Origin: Heliocybe sulcata
Lineage: Eukaryota; Basidiomycota; Agaricomycetes; Gloeophyllales; Gloeophyllaceae
Assembly: GCA_004369045.1 (NCBI GenBank)
Contig: ML213510.1
Location: 445,979-509,978, forward strand
Direction: 5' to 3'
DNA: 64,000 nt
The notes beneath the pieces were generated by a model, which did not search any database, had not been told where the DNA came from, and saw only the letters and a list, made by a program, of their open reading frames with translations. Made by a program: the position numbers and the translations under genes. Shown piece by piece: positions 24,601-38,437 of the stretch; the first letter of the stretch is position 1; every line of letters begins with the position of its first letter.

Positions 24601-26181
24601 CTTGAGAGCACAAGGTACACTCACCTCAACGCTACACGCATTTCCTCTGCCGCGTTCAAAAATGGAGTGATCCTCTTTCCTGATTTCCTGTGCACGCACG
24701 CTTTAGATGAAGAACATGCATATTCATGTTTGAGGCAAACGTACGCCAAAGGGATTCAGCACCCAGCTGTTCCCATCTCGTACCAATCCCAGGATATTAC
24801 TGAAGTAATCAGAGAAGACAATGGAACCAAACCAGCCAGCATTGATAAGCCGAGCTGTCTGGAAGATATCTTCCTCTTGTCGCATAAGTTTGGCATTCTT
24901 TTCAGGGTCTTCGGGACCGATGGAATCAGGGTCAATGTACCATCCTCTCTCATTGATCTCCAAGAGCTTGCGAGCAATATACTGCCAGGAAGAAGCAGAT
25001 AAGCATATGACGCCCGACCACACAAGAATATTGAATGCGGGAAAATCACTCCAACATACATTGTGATTCCTACTGAATAGGACCAAGAGCACTGATACCG
25101 CGGGTGGGAGAAGGAGAAGACGATCCTCGGCGAAAACGTCTGGATGTAGAAGTCCGCGCCCGTCTCGAACTCGAACCTCATCCTGAGCTTCTTGACTATT
25201 GCCGTACAGCGGCGCGAGATCTACATATGACGAGGTTTCGTTGATATTGACGTTGGCATGGGAAGTGCGGAAAACGCTAGGGCAAAGCTGCTGAGGAACA
25301 TATTTCACAATGAAGCGCGCACAAGGCGCACCTATGGATAACGAGTGCGGCGAAGGAGAAGAAGAGACTGGAAAGCCCCGCCGGGTGCTTGACGAACTAT
25401 TACGACCTCAGTGCGTGATTCTCCCAGATCATAAGTAAAACCACAGACCCCTTCTCTTTTCAACAGCACATCGAAGACTAGACCTGGGTCCGGCAGGACC
25501 TGCACAGGAAGCGGCCCGACCTGCTGCACACTCCTAGCGTAATCAGTATTCGCTTTACCCAGATTGGGGTCGGCGATGTTATTGTTAGACCCATCAGCCG
25601 AGCGGTACATGTACTCGGGACCAACGTAGGTTGAGGGCGGATGCGGGAGGTCAAGATACACTTTGCATTGCATTACATTAGTTCTTGACACAGAAGAGGC
25701 TCTTCGACACTTACGTAATTCAATGACAGAATTTTGTACCGACGTCAACATGTCACCTTCAGGCATGCGCGACAATAGAAGGAGAATGTGTTCGAGCTGA
25801 TGGGCATATCAAATCGGTGGGCAGAGCAAGGAGAGTCGCTGATACACTCACGAGCATCTTCCTATCATCTATGGCGTTTGTGTGCCGGACAGCATCAACG
25901 ACCGCCCTCTAGCGGTGCAATGACCCGTTTGGAGGTAGCTAGGTTGCAATAGTAGAGGTACTCACAATCCCCTCCAGGCTTGGAATGAATGCGGCACCAG
26001 CTTTCACCTACAACGTCCAACGTGTCGGTTTCTTCACAGCACACAGGGCTGAAGAGGGTGTTCTCACCTTCGCCCGAAAGTCATTGATTACTTTCTCTAT
26101 GTCATGTTCCGCCGAGGAAACCTTCAGAACATTAAGTCTGCGAGCCAGAATAAGTGGTGCAGGACGTACCAAGGAGGCCAT
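21631..26181 (-). CDS. Fatty-acid oxygenase of the psi-factor (Ppo / linoleate diol synthase) family
   Basis: Bifunctional heme enzyme: an N-terminal animal-peroxidase-like dioxygenase makes a hydroperoxide of linoleate or oleate, and a C-terminal P450 domain rearranges it. In Aspergillus these oxylipins control sporulation. The gene has many exons. Landmarks in order: DAVRHTNAIDDRKML, HPAGLSSLFFSFAALVIH (distal histidine), NINETSSYVDLAPLYGN, FAEDRLLLLPPAVSVLLVLF, FNCLYRWHATTS (the catalytic Tyr and proximal His lie in YRWH), PGCPGYTISR-type GAGLCPGYTISRAILAD, MTTWGFNDCQRDPSGPGFG, then the P450 part with SVDKMANMILAVMIGSTVE, DPPFAGVYRD and DGSTRCLGEEL. The heme-thiolate cysteine is present, so the P450 half looks functional. 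The last exon is YDT plus TGA at 21631. The N-terminus (ATG at 26181, MASLVRPAPLILARRL) is the weakest part. Confidence 0.9.
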
Positions 26182-26199
26182 GATTGTCAGATGGGTTCG

Positions 26200-27520
26200 T
26201 TAAGTATACCAAGCGAAGGTAGGACACCCAGGCGAACCGTAGCAAGGCTTTATACAGAGCGGCCATATTGACTCCATAACAAGTAACGTGCCATCAGCTT
26301 CCATGCACGTCAAAAGATAGAGTACAGTCATGAGAGATAGAGCTTCTCTCATCCGAGTAACAGAATACCACTGTAAACCGGCTAGAGCTGACAATTGAAT
26401 CACGTAGGAATTGAGATCGGAGCCTTCCCATATCCGCTGGGAGCAATTTTGCCTCCCTAGAGCGAGAGGACGGCCTCCCCTGCCTTCTGCGAAACCGATA
26501 AGATATGCTGCACGGCGATTCCTCTGCCGTTTGCGCTGGGAATATCAATCTGTCATAGTTTCTTGGGTTATGACAAATACTAAATGGGAAGACGCACTGA
26601 TTGAAAGTGGGCGCTTAGTGGGAGTGTATTCCTATTCTTCGCTCCCCTGCTGGTCATGCCACCAAGATGGTATAAATCGGGAGACAGAGCCGGCTTGTTG
26701 GATTCATATTGAAAGAGATGGACAGCGGCTGGTGAGAGAAGTTGAAGGCGCCTGGGGCCTGGCACGGCAATATATGAAGTTGACATGGCTGGTATCCGTG
26801 TGTGAGCCACAGGAACAGGAGAACCATCTTTCCTGGAATATAGCTTGCAACTTCTATGGTCGACGCTGTGATCTCCTTGTTCTATAATGTAACTTCTGAA
26901 GAGAGTGCTCGTTGAAGTCGGAGACAGACACGTCTTACCGATGGCGAACCCGTCCAACAATTCTGGGAGGTATTGCTCGTGAGCGGCTGCACCACAACAT
27001 AACAGACTGACATATGTCATAAGTAATTCGGTCCCGAGAAGGCATGCACAGGAGCCGGAGACAATCCGAAGATCCCTCGGGTGACTGAGAGTGACATCGT
27101 TGAAATGCCTGAATGCAAAGGCCGTCAATTACTCGGTTAATGTTGGGCGTTGAATATGGGCAGAGAACCCTTGGTAAGATAGAAAGCGCATGCCACACGT
27201 ACCGAGTCTGGCTTCTACCACGTCCGGGCTGTATATATCAGCGATCCTAACAGTTCCTAGCTGGGCCAGAGAGGACAGAGGAGCAGATTTGTCTGTCGGC
27301 AACATACGTATAGCATCAACCTCTTTGTCTCGCGACCGCATCGGCATTGGCGCCCATCAAGATACCCAAGTACAGACAGTTGGGCTTCATGCATGCACCC
27401 GCAGTTCCGCAGAGTAAGAGATACTGTACACTGGTCTTCGCCCAGGTGGGGCCAATCTTATGTGGCCTCAGGATAGCCTGTCACACAAAGAAGACAGCCA
27501 GCCAAAAGCAGTGAACAAGA
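26200..27520 (-). other. Unresolved coding-like stretch, possibly a decayed or unrecognised gene
   Basis: Several minus-strand segments look coding and can be joined in phase: a piece with GPTWAKTSVQYLLLCGTAGA (about 27.4 kb), one with DKSAPLSSLAQLGTVRIADI and YSPDVVEARLGT (27.2-27.3 kb), one with HFNDVTLSHPRDLRIVSGSC and HEQYLPELLDGFAI (26.9-27.1 kb), and an open frame at 26.2-26.4 kb ending PGCPTFAWYT. I could not tie them to a family, fix a start, or close one frame to a stop without arbitrary choices. It lies upstream of the fatty-acid oxygenase on the same strand. It may be a real multi-exon gene or the remains of one. Confidence 0.3.
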
Positions 27521-27776
27521 CATGATGACCCGTCTGTGCGCGATTGACTCTCTTTCCTAAATGTGAGCGCATCTTAGAAAGTGAGGGCATCTATCAGTGC
27601 GAGTAGAACATCCAGAGAAAAGAACACGGGACAATACGTGCCCTATTCATCAAATAGGAACAGATACTCACGCACGAGATCCCATCTAGAAAGCGTTTTG
27701 GATTATTTGGCCTAAAACTGAGCGACGTACATATGCATGCTGATAACCCTGAAAAATGTTGTTGCAATAGACTAAA

Positions 27777-28900
27777 TTAAGCCGCGGTAGCGAGGGCCGG
27801 CACAGTAAACTTTGTCGCAAAGTCATCAAACACCTCTGCCTTCTTCTCGACATCGAGTACAAGGGGATGTTGAGGGTATTTGCTCGTCAGGTCACTAAAT
27901 CATCATCATCACAGTCAATATGAGATGCACAGAGTCCAGTGTGGCAGGCGCACCTCCATAAAGACTCCGCCTCATCCTTCTTACTCCCGGGCAAGCCCGC
28001 CGCAACAGTGACCGCAGCCATGGTCTCCGCATCTTCCGGCTTCTGGCTCAGCGCCTCCTCAAAATCACTCTTCGCGCCCTGAACCTCGCCCTTCAGCAGT
28101 CTCGTCACTCCCCTGGCCGTAAGCAAGTGCGGCGACGTCAGCGAGGGATTGCCCAGCTGCTCGTTGTAGAAGGAGTTGGGGTTGGAATAGGCGTTGTTAG
28201 AGATCTGGACGAGGTCAATGGAGGACTCGATGAGTTGGAGGAGAAGGTCGTCTTCCGCCCAGCGTTTCGAGCGGTTGTATTCTTTTGTGGCGAGGTCGGG
28301 GCGACTAAGGGAGAGATAGATCTGGACTGTGATGGCTACGCTGTATAGGCAGAGTCGGGTAATATGCGTGAGATGAGTGGTGTAGTCGAATGTTTGTCAG
28401 GACTTGACGTACGCCTCGAGGTTCTCATGATTCGTCCCAGCCCCTAGAGTCTCCAACGCCTCCTCAACCTCTCCTGCCCAGACGAAGGCCGTACCAGCCA
28501 GCACCTTCACCATGCCCTTCTGCTTCTCATCTGCACCAGCGTCCTCTCCCTCAATTTCAACACAGAGATCCCGGAGTTCCTCCAGCGCAGATTCCTTGTC
28601 ATCTTCCCCGGCTGCTCGGTATTTGGCCAAGGCGGAGACAGCCTTCAGGCTGACATCCTCGGTGTCGGAGGGGACCAAGTCTTCTACAGACTCTGGCTTG
28701 CCGGAGGCAATTTGGGCGCGGGCTTTGTAGAGGAGGATAGGATTGTAGTCCGGAGAATTGGGGTCGGGCATGGTCAAGTCAATAAGTGACGAGTAGGCCC
28801 CTAGAGGTTCACAAGTGTCAGGATATATGCGTCCCTCTTCCAAATACAACATACCCAAAATGAACTGCTGCTTGACATTGTATAGTTCAGAGGACTCCAT
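27777..28900 (-). CDS. SEC28: Coatomer subunit epsilon (epsilon-COP)
   Basis: TPR-solenoid subunit of the COPI coat, which supports alpha-COP in retrograde Golgi-to-ER traffic. Four exons give about 310 residues. The start MESSELYNVKQQFILGAYSS, produced by a phase-matched first intron, fits the family opening. TPR-like helices follow: LLYKARAQIASGKPESVEDL, VSLKAVSALAKYRAAG, LAGTAFVWAGEVEEALETL, AVAITVQIYLSLSRPDLATK, TARGVTRLLKGEVQGAKSDF and EEALSQKPEDAETMAAVTV. The C-terminus FDDFATKFTVPALATAA matches the family's FDR/L tail region. Length is close to yeast Sec28 and human COPE (about 300). It is divergent from RAD9, with only 200 bp between the starts. Confidence 0.92.
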
Positions 28901-29009
28901 CGTGGCACTGGCTTGATGTCCGACGTAGAATTCGAGATGTGACACGGTACTAGGCGTTACGCTACGTGTCATCACGTGGTAACGAGACGCTCGTCACAGG
29001 CGCGTGCGT

Positions 29010-29015
29010 ACGCGT
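29010..29015. promoter_or_regulatory. ACGCGT (MluI-box-like) element, RAD9 promoter
   Basis: ACGCGT palindrome 86-91 bp before the RAD9 start, inside the 200-bp divergent promoter shared with epsilon-COP. In fungi this is the core site of MBF, which drives G1/S and DNA-damage genes. Its function here is inferred. Confidence 0.45.
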
Positions 29016-29100
29016 CTTCCCGCTTCATTTCGATCCGCGCCGTGGCCTATACCCTCCTTCGCACATCGCATTCTACTACTGCTTTCGGCTCACTAACGAC

Positions 29101-31040
29101 ATGCAAGCTACCCTTGACGTCACGGGTCTGAAGCGTGCGTCTCCAGCCTGGCAGATCTTCGGGTTTTTGCTGAAAGCTACCAGCCTTCACGAAGGCACTC
29201 GCATGCCTCTCAAAGTATGGCGACGACCTCACAATATACGCGACCCCGGACTCACTTTCTCTCTCGTCCACAAACTCGTCCATGTCGGCATATGCGCGGT
29301 ACAAATTCGTGAAGCAGTTCTTCGTGAGATACAACGTCGGGGACAAGAAGACAGGGCGAGATAGGCTGGCGGATGGAGTGCAGGAAGTGCTAACGGTCAC
29401 GGGACAACTACTAACTAAGGTGCGTTAGATATACCGGAGACGCGCGTGATGAAGCTCTGAGGAGTTCGGGTAGTCGCTACTCTCGATTCTGAAGCACCGG
29501 ACAGTAGAGAAATCCGTCAGCAGATGCGAGCTCTCCATCGTAGAAGGCATATCATCCGATCCCGACGACGAAGACAACGACTCCCTGGAAAGCAAGCTCA
29601 TCGTCCGTCTCCATTGTAAACACGGTAGGTACCCTTCTCTCATCTCCTCCCCCAACAAGCGCATATACTCACTATCGTCCTCACACCATGAGGCGTCATC
29701 AAGACGCACAGACTCCTCCTGCTGACCCCAACCTCCCTCCTCGCCCCAGGGTCACCCTCCACCCTCTCCGAATCCCGCCTAACCATCGGTCCCCGGTCCG
29801 TCAAAGACATGATCGAACAGTTCCCATCCACAAAAACCGCCAAGGGCAACCCCCAACTCGTATGGACCTTCAGCCATACCGACGTCCATCTGAAAAGCGT
29901 GGACAGCTTTTTCGACTCCAAAGGTCCGTGCATGTATCCTGACATTGTTGGCCGGAGTACTCAGAATAGAATATCTCTTGCAGCTGGCGCGCAGTTGAGC
30001 ACGGAACTGACAATAAGCGCCGACGAGTTCGACGTATACGACATCTATTGCCCGCCCATCACCATCGCTTTCCACCTGCGCGAGTTCAACGTACGCACGC
30101 CCTCCTTCTCCCCTTCTCATGAAGCCAACTCACGCACTCCACTGCAGGCCAGCATCGCCTTTGCCGACTCCCTAGCCCTCCCTCTGGACCTCCGCTTCAC
30201 CGACCCGCTCTCCCCGCTCTACGTCGACCTCGGCGACGACACCTTCGAAGCGCTGTTCGTCATATCCACAAGCCAAGTGCACGGCGCAGGCGGAGGCGCA
30301 AGTCAATCTCGAGGCGCGTCTCAAGCTGCCAACGGCGACGGACCAAATGGAAATGGGAGGAAGAGAAGTCGCGACGAAGACGAGCCGAGGAGACTCGCGA
30401 ACCGGAAGAAGCCCATGAAGGTCGTGCAGCGTACGGATGTACCTGGCTACCATAGGACATCTGAGCCAGAGTTGATGCCTCCGCCTTCTTCCATACCCCA
30501 GCGCCGCTCACCGCAATTCAGCCAACCTCATGCCGGTCCGTCCTCTGCGCGGAGAGAGGAGTCGGAGCCTTTATTCTTCCCGCCTTCCTCCCTCTCCGCA
30601 CCCCGACCACAATCGCCACTTTTCACGCAACACCAACAAGACCCGGAGCCGCTGTTCCTCCCTGGCTCCCAACCGTCCCAGGCGATCGTGGACTCGGGCC
30701 TGGGCATTGAGAGTATGAGCGCGGCGGAGTTTGAGGCGATGTTTGAGGGGGATGAGGAGGAGATGGAGCTGTTGGGGTCGCAGACGCTATCACAGAAGCA
30801 GCTGATGGAGGGCGGGGAGAGCAGTTTGCAGAGGGGTAAAGAGGAGGAGAGAAAGCTGGAGGAAAGCGAGACGGAGTCGGATACTGAGCCGGAGGATGAT
30901 AGTATGAGTTTTGAATTATTACCGACGCAGGAGAGTCGGGAGGGGGATAAGGTGAGGAGTTCCTTTGCACAGGATTGGTTACGCGTGATTCATCTGTTGG
31001 GGATGCTTTCCAGAGTTTTAGACCTTTGTTCGAGGATTAG
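29101..31040 (+). CDS. RAD9: DNA damage checkpoint protein RAD9 (9-1-1 clamp subunit)
   Basis: PCNA-like subunit of the Rad9-Rad1-Hus1 clamp, loaded at damaged DNA to activate ATR-type kinases. Seven or so exons give about 540 residues. The clamp domain begins MQATLDVTGLK and continues across a short intron as LPAFTKALACLSKYGDDLTI, YATPDSLSLSSTNSSMSAYA and KQFFVRYNVGDKKTGRDR. Further landmarks are LIVRLHCKHGVIKTHRLLLL, TELTISADEFDVYDIYCPPI and TIAFHLREFNASIAFADSLA. From about residue 290 a disordered tail is rich in Ser, Pro and acid, with KRSRDEDEPRR as a possible nuclear signal. The last intron joins it to SFRPLFED plus TAG; the PLFED end looks like a short acidic docking motif. TEL1, another checkpoint gene, is 7 kb away. 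Confidence 0.92.
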
Positions 31041-31652
31041 AGAGTTCCCTTCGGTGAGTAATACATGAATGATTCCGTGATGCGAAGCAGCTGACATAGG
31101 ACGTGGAAGATGGACAGTGCTATGCCATTTTATACCTTGTATACTAGGAGAAGTGCTTCATATACCAAGGCCTATCCCTGGTTCGAGATACGTCGGGTGT
31201 TGATACAATCGATCGAAGATGCGACAAGTGGACGGGACTCAGCAAAACGGACGAACGAAAGTGGCATGGGAGCCTGCTGACGTCGTGGTGTGATAACGGT
31301 GAGCGCGCGATGGCCGTGGAGAAAAGTAAGTTCCTCATCATCACAGTTCAGTGCTATCAATTGAATCGAGTTGCATAGTGCATAGAAGGAAGCATACATA
31401 TAGCGATGTGGATTCTGTACAACAAGACAAGTGCTACATAGGTCCAATGTCCGTCCTCTTACCCAAGCTTTACAGTACATTTGGAAGTTATACAAGAAAA
31501 TCCAGCGGCGAGAACATATACAATGCATGAGAATACAAGATGGGTCCGTCGTGGCAAGTCTAATCCCACACGTCAATATCACGCACACAACAACGAAAAG
31601 GGACATCCGCTCACCGTTAGTGATCATGTGAGTCACTCTATTCGTCATGTCA
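31041..31652. other. Intergenic, no confident gene
   Basis: 612 bp between RAD9 and the uncertain small gene. A long minus-strand frame (31172-31648) has no family signature and no phase-matched exon. Confidence 0.4.
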
Positions 31653-32035
31653 TCACAGCATACTCTTGTGTGACATATGCCAGTGCGTCAAACGCGCCAC
31701 AAAGGCCGAGTGTCTGGGAGATTGCTCGTTTGCTAAAGGGGACCCTGTCAGCGAAGCGTTTTTTTCTACCGACTCGACGTACCAGGCTGCGACCGATGGT
31801 GCTGGTAAAGGTCCCGCAAGTCATTGCTGGCCTTCTTCTTTCTCAACGGAGGGTGGCTTTCGCCTGCCCAGCTGACTGGCCTCTCTTGGGGGCTTGGAGG
31901 CCCTTGCGAAGGGAAGGCGACTGGTCCCGAGGCTTGGTCGGCAGCGATATATGTGCGTGTGGATGTGAAGGATGAGGAGGTCGCGGCGGGGATGTGGGCG
32001 TCAGTGGGCGAGGTCGAGCAAGAAGCTTGGTGCAT
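31653..32035 (-). CDS. Uncertain small Ser/Pro-rich protein
   Basis: An ATG at 32035 opens a frame of about 85 codons (MHQASCSTSPTDAHIPAATS, later SWAGESHPPLRKKKASNDLR). A possible 38-nt intron would join it to a second exon ending HWHMSHKSML plus TGA at 31653. Support is a TATATAAA box 107 bp upstream on the same strand and an open frame in GC-rich sequence. Against it are the very short intron and low-complexity composition. No family recognised; no signal peptide or membrane helix. Confidence 0.35.
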
Positions 32036-32141
32036 GGTTAAGTTATTCGTAAATATGGTCGTAAGCAGGATACAGTTTTCAGAGCAGTGGGTCTAGAGTT
32101 GTCGCGAGAGTAGAAGAGGGTGGGTCGGTTGTATCCCGGTG

Positions 32142-32149
32142 TTTATATA
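32142..32149 (-). promoter_or_regulatory. TATA box of the uncertain small gene
   Basis: TATATAAA on the minus strand, 107 bp before the ATG at 32035. Confidence 0.4.
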
Positions 32150-33009
32150 CGGAACGGTGGTTTTGATGACGTCCACCCGCCGAGGATAAACTGCAGAGCG
32201 CCATCCCGACTCCAAGCCTCTATTTATTTCACGTTCACTTCCGTTAGAGACACCCACACTCAATAGGCCGAGTACCTAGAAGCGGTGGCGGGCGAGACAC
32301 GGAGACGTCATGCGCCTGGCTGTGGCTGATCGAGACACTCCTAATTGTCGGCGTTTTGTCACCTTTCAGTCTGACGGGGCCTGGGCCGGCCGACAGGATC
32401 AGTCAGAACTGGGATGGTTGTTTCTTCTGACAATGCAGACTATGATAGCCTTTTTGTATTCGAAACGATAACCAGTTCCAATTGTCCATGCGATAGACTT
32501 AGTCTTACCGGGGATATACCAAACGAACCCCATAAATATGCATGCGTTCTGAATGTTCCCCCACCGTCCGGACTCCTGAATGCGTGAAGATCCGGCGGCA
32601 GCATCACAGCCGAGTCACTCTTGTGGCATAAATGAAGAGCGGCCCGCGCCCCCAGCCCGGCAGTCTTACTCCCTACCTTCGAGCTGTATACGACAACGCC
32701 GCAGATGATGCGGGGGAGAGCATTCTGTGATAGTAAGCCTTTGAACGTAGGAGGGAGGTGGATTTACAGGCGGGAGGCCACGTTCATTCCCGATACCGCA
32801 CGAGCTCCCTCCTTTCCGGAAGCAGCCAGACTCCGCAGCGGACGTCGCTAGTTCCTGAGACTGAAATGGAAGGAGCTCGAGAAAGACGGTCGTTCCCAAG
32901 TGCGCTTTCCCAATTGTTGCGTCCAATTGTCATCGTCCAGTGTTCAGAAGGCGGGGAAGATGAGTTAGACTAGCGAGCGACAAAGGTAAATCGCTGGACA
33001 TACATGGTG

Positions 33010-33290
33010 GTCCGGGGACGGACATGCGGAGAGTCAAGGTCATACCCCAAGACTTCTGCATCAGAAGTACAGTACGCCCAATCACAATTAAGTTATCCAA
33101 TTCAACGAGTGAGTTGGAGAAGTCATGGTTCACATAAGCACATGCGGAATTGCCACGAGGAAGTACACCGGGATAGCGAGGGTGAGAGGCCGACCTCAAG
33201 ATGCAGGGCTCATTCCTAGGGACTTCATTCCGGAGACTGCAGGCTCCGGCCCAGCGCTATGACTTCGCTGCGAAAACGGGTTAATCTCTC
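33010..33290. repeat. Diverged direct repeat, copy A
   Basis: About 280 bp, matched by copy B some 385-390 bp downstream in the same orientation. Shared anchors include GAGAGTCAAG, AGTACA, GCCCAA.CACAA and CTGCAG..(T/G)CCGG near the end. Identity looks like 60-70 percent by eye, so the duplication is old. Family unknown. Confidence 0.5.
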
Positions 33291-33399
33291 TCAAGGGAAA
33301 AGAAGACACACAAGGCTGCGGATTCCGGCGTCACAGGCATACCACTCGAGAAACAGGTGATGGGTACGCGGAGACTGAGCCCTTGCCTGTGAAAGCAGC

Positions 33400-33672
33400 A
33401 CCGGACTCCGGACGCGCATTGTGCAGAGAGTCAAGATGTGAAGGCGACGAAGACTCCTACAGTGGGAGTACATTAGGCCCAACCACAAGTCTCCCAACCC
33501 AACAATTGGCTTAGGGAAATGGTGGTGGTCGCCAAACACGCACCAGAGGAAATAAGCATAATCAGTTCCGGCAAGAGGTGACTCCCAACGTGCAGGATGG
33601 CCAGACAGGTGCGGCTCTGCAGACGCCGGCGCAGGCACTGCGACTTGGCTGCGGAAGCGTGTCAATATCTAG
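33400..33672. repeat. Diverged direct repeat, copy B
   Basis: Downstream partner of copy A. The right end (CTGCAGACGCCGG then CTTGGCTGCGGAAGCG) matches copy A's CTGCAGGCTCCGG then CTTCGCTGCGAAAACG. A weaker third copy may end near 34060 with GCAGGCGCCTGCGC. Confidence 0.5.
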
Positions 33673-35307
33673 TGGTTAGTGGTCAACCTGACAAAAAGAG
33701 TCACCTCTCTCCGGACACTGTACGGGACAGAAGTCGGGAATTAGGCTCGGACGTATGGGAGTTACCACACCATTCACCTGAAGTGGAGAGACGGGGAAGA
33801 GACTGGCGCACAAAGCAGGTTAACGGGTTGACAGAGACGGCTAACGGGTGATGCATGAATGGAGATCAAACTCGTACTGGATTGACTGAGAAGTTCGCGG
33901 TTATCGCCGACCACGGACGCAAAATCTCTTTTGAAAAGTCGATTGAGACGACTCTGGTGAAAGGTGGACCTTTGGGATTTGAAGTGACCGGCAGCGCAGC
34001 TGCGTGGACTTCATTTCGGAGGGTGCAGGCGCCTGCGCAACGCGTCAATCTGGCGAGGAAATAAAGTGCAGTAGCGTCATCTGGTCATAATGCACCCACG
34101 TCGGTAAACATGATTCTCTCTACAGAGCACCTACTGCTGTGCTGCGCTTCGGTACTTGCCCGTATCGAGGCCTTTCGAGAAAGGATAAGTGATTCTGTGA
34201 CACTGTGTCTGCATCCAACAAACACGTGACGCGCAGCTGTTCATCCAGTCTCTATTAAGCGTGCTCAATAGTTTGACCACAATAGAGCCGCAGGGTGTGG
34301 CACAGGTGTCCTGACATAGAAGGTCAGTTGCTGACCTTTGGCCCTCTTGGTGAGGTATGGTCGGCAGGTATCTTTTGAAGGCTGCAGAGGCAAAAGCTGT
34401 TGATCTTCGCCGCCGCCATCCAACGAGGCTGGACGTGAACCTGTACAAATCATGACGAACAGATGCGGGAAAGCCATACTGTCATTTGGCCATCCACGAT
34501 ACGTCGTAAGGACTTGATGCCTTTCGCATCATGTTTCCGATCCTCCGCCCATTGACAGACACCGTCGAAAGTCATGGAGCTGAAAACATGAGCGCCGACT
34601 CCACGTATAACCAGCCTCCCTAGGCGATGTACGTAGTCGCTTGGTATGAAGGTGCTGGGGTGGCGCAGGTGACCGACGCCACTGTGATGAAGTTGAGCGA
34701 TGAGTGCGGTTGTTGACTGTTCAACTGCCGGAGGTCGCTACGCCAACCTGCGTCATCAACCACGACCCTGCATGAATACGTCGTCGACATGCCACTGTTG
34801 CGCGGTCGGATCAGATGGGTGCAGGCCGACAAACCCCAGATGAAGGACAAGTATAAATGGGCACCGGGGACCCATCTGATTCCGTGCAGGCCCGCGATGA
34901 AATGGAATAAAGCTGCGCGTTATCGACCGAGTATCAGCGTGTGAGATCGCGGGCGCCGAAATTAAGGTCATTCGGGTTGGGCTTCTTATAATACGAGAGG
35001 GCCCCATAAGCGGGCAGCACGGCGTAAATCGCTGGGTGCAGTACGAGCAAAGGGAGAGCCGATATAGGGTAATAAGGCCAAGTGGGAGGCGTGAGGAAAA
35101 GGGGTGGCAGTACAATTGCCGGTTGCCAGGTTCAGTTTATTAGAGTGAATATCTGTTCTCGCTGCTTGGCGATAGATCCTGTCCGCTGCTGCCGTCGTCG
35201 TCGACACCGACAGTGCCTAGAGCTCGCATGTGCCTTGTTTCACCCAGGATCGAGCACCCGTCGACCCGCAGCCTGCCCATCTGATTACAGCAACTGGTCG
35301 TTGTTCC

Positions 35308-37874
<2,567 letters not shown>

Positions 37875-38437
37875 TCCTGCCGCTTGCGCTCTCTGTGTCC
37901 ATCTTGAATTATTCTTTCGCTTTCCGTCCTGCCTCCTTTCTGATGTCTCACTTCTCACGGATAAATACCAAACCACACCGCTGTAGTTCTCTCGCATTTA
38001 TCCTGACGCAGGTCCTTCCATGAGGAAGATCTTTGTTCTGTGTTGCCCAATCTGTTCATGTTACAGCTCGGTCCTGACTATAGGAGCATGTATATCCTTC
38101 ATTGTGATATCTATATTACCGCGTTTGCGAGGACGATTATGGTGTTGCGATATAGAGTAGTAATGGATTTCCTTGGCGGAGTCCTCTTGTCGTGGACGAT
38201 GCTGTGAAGCTGTGAATGACAAGGTAAATGTGCGTAGACCCGCACGCAGATATTCGGTAGAGCGGAAACTGCACACGTAGAAATACATTGAATAATAGCC
38301 CTAGTAGATGACAACAGGTGAGTAGGTATACATATGCACCTTGGTTTACATAGTCCCGAAAAAGAGTGACCTATCGCAGATTATACATTGTACATCCAGG
38401 TGGATAAAATGAAAGAAAGACAGCAAGTGGCAGAGCA
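37875..38437. other. Convergent intergenic region
   Basis: 563 bp between the ends of the Ste20-type kinase and TEL1; 3' flanks, no gene seen. Confidence 0.5.

Larger units (their letters stand above)
32036..35307. other. Gene-poor region with diverged repeats
   Basis: About 3.3 kb without a convincing gene, unusually long for this window. The centre holds two diverged direct copies of a roughly 280-bp unit. Short frames such as 33855-34064 (+) have no recognisable features. The right end is the promoter of the Ste20-type kinase. Confidence 0.5.

Noticed and set aside
31172-31648. 158-codon minus-strand frame
   Set aside because: Composition is unlike the neighbours' coding sequence and no family or partner exon is visible.
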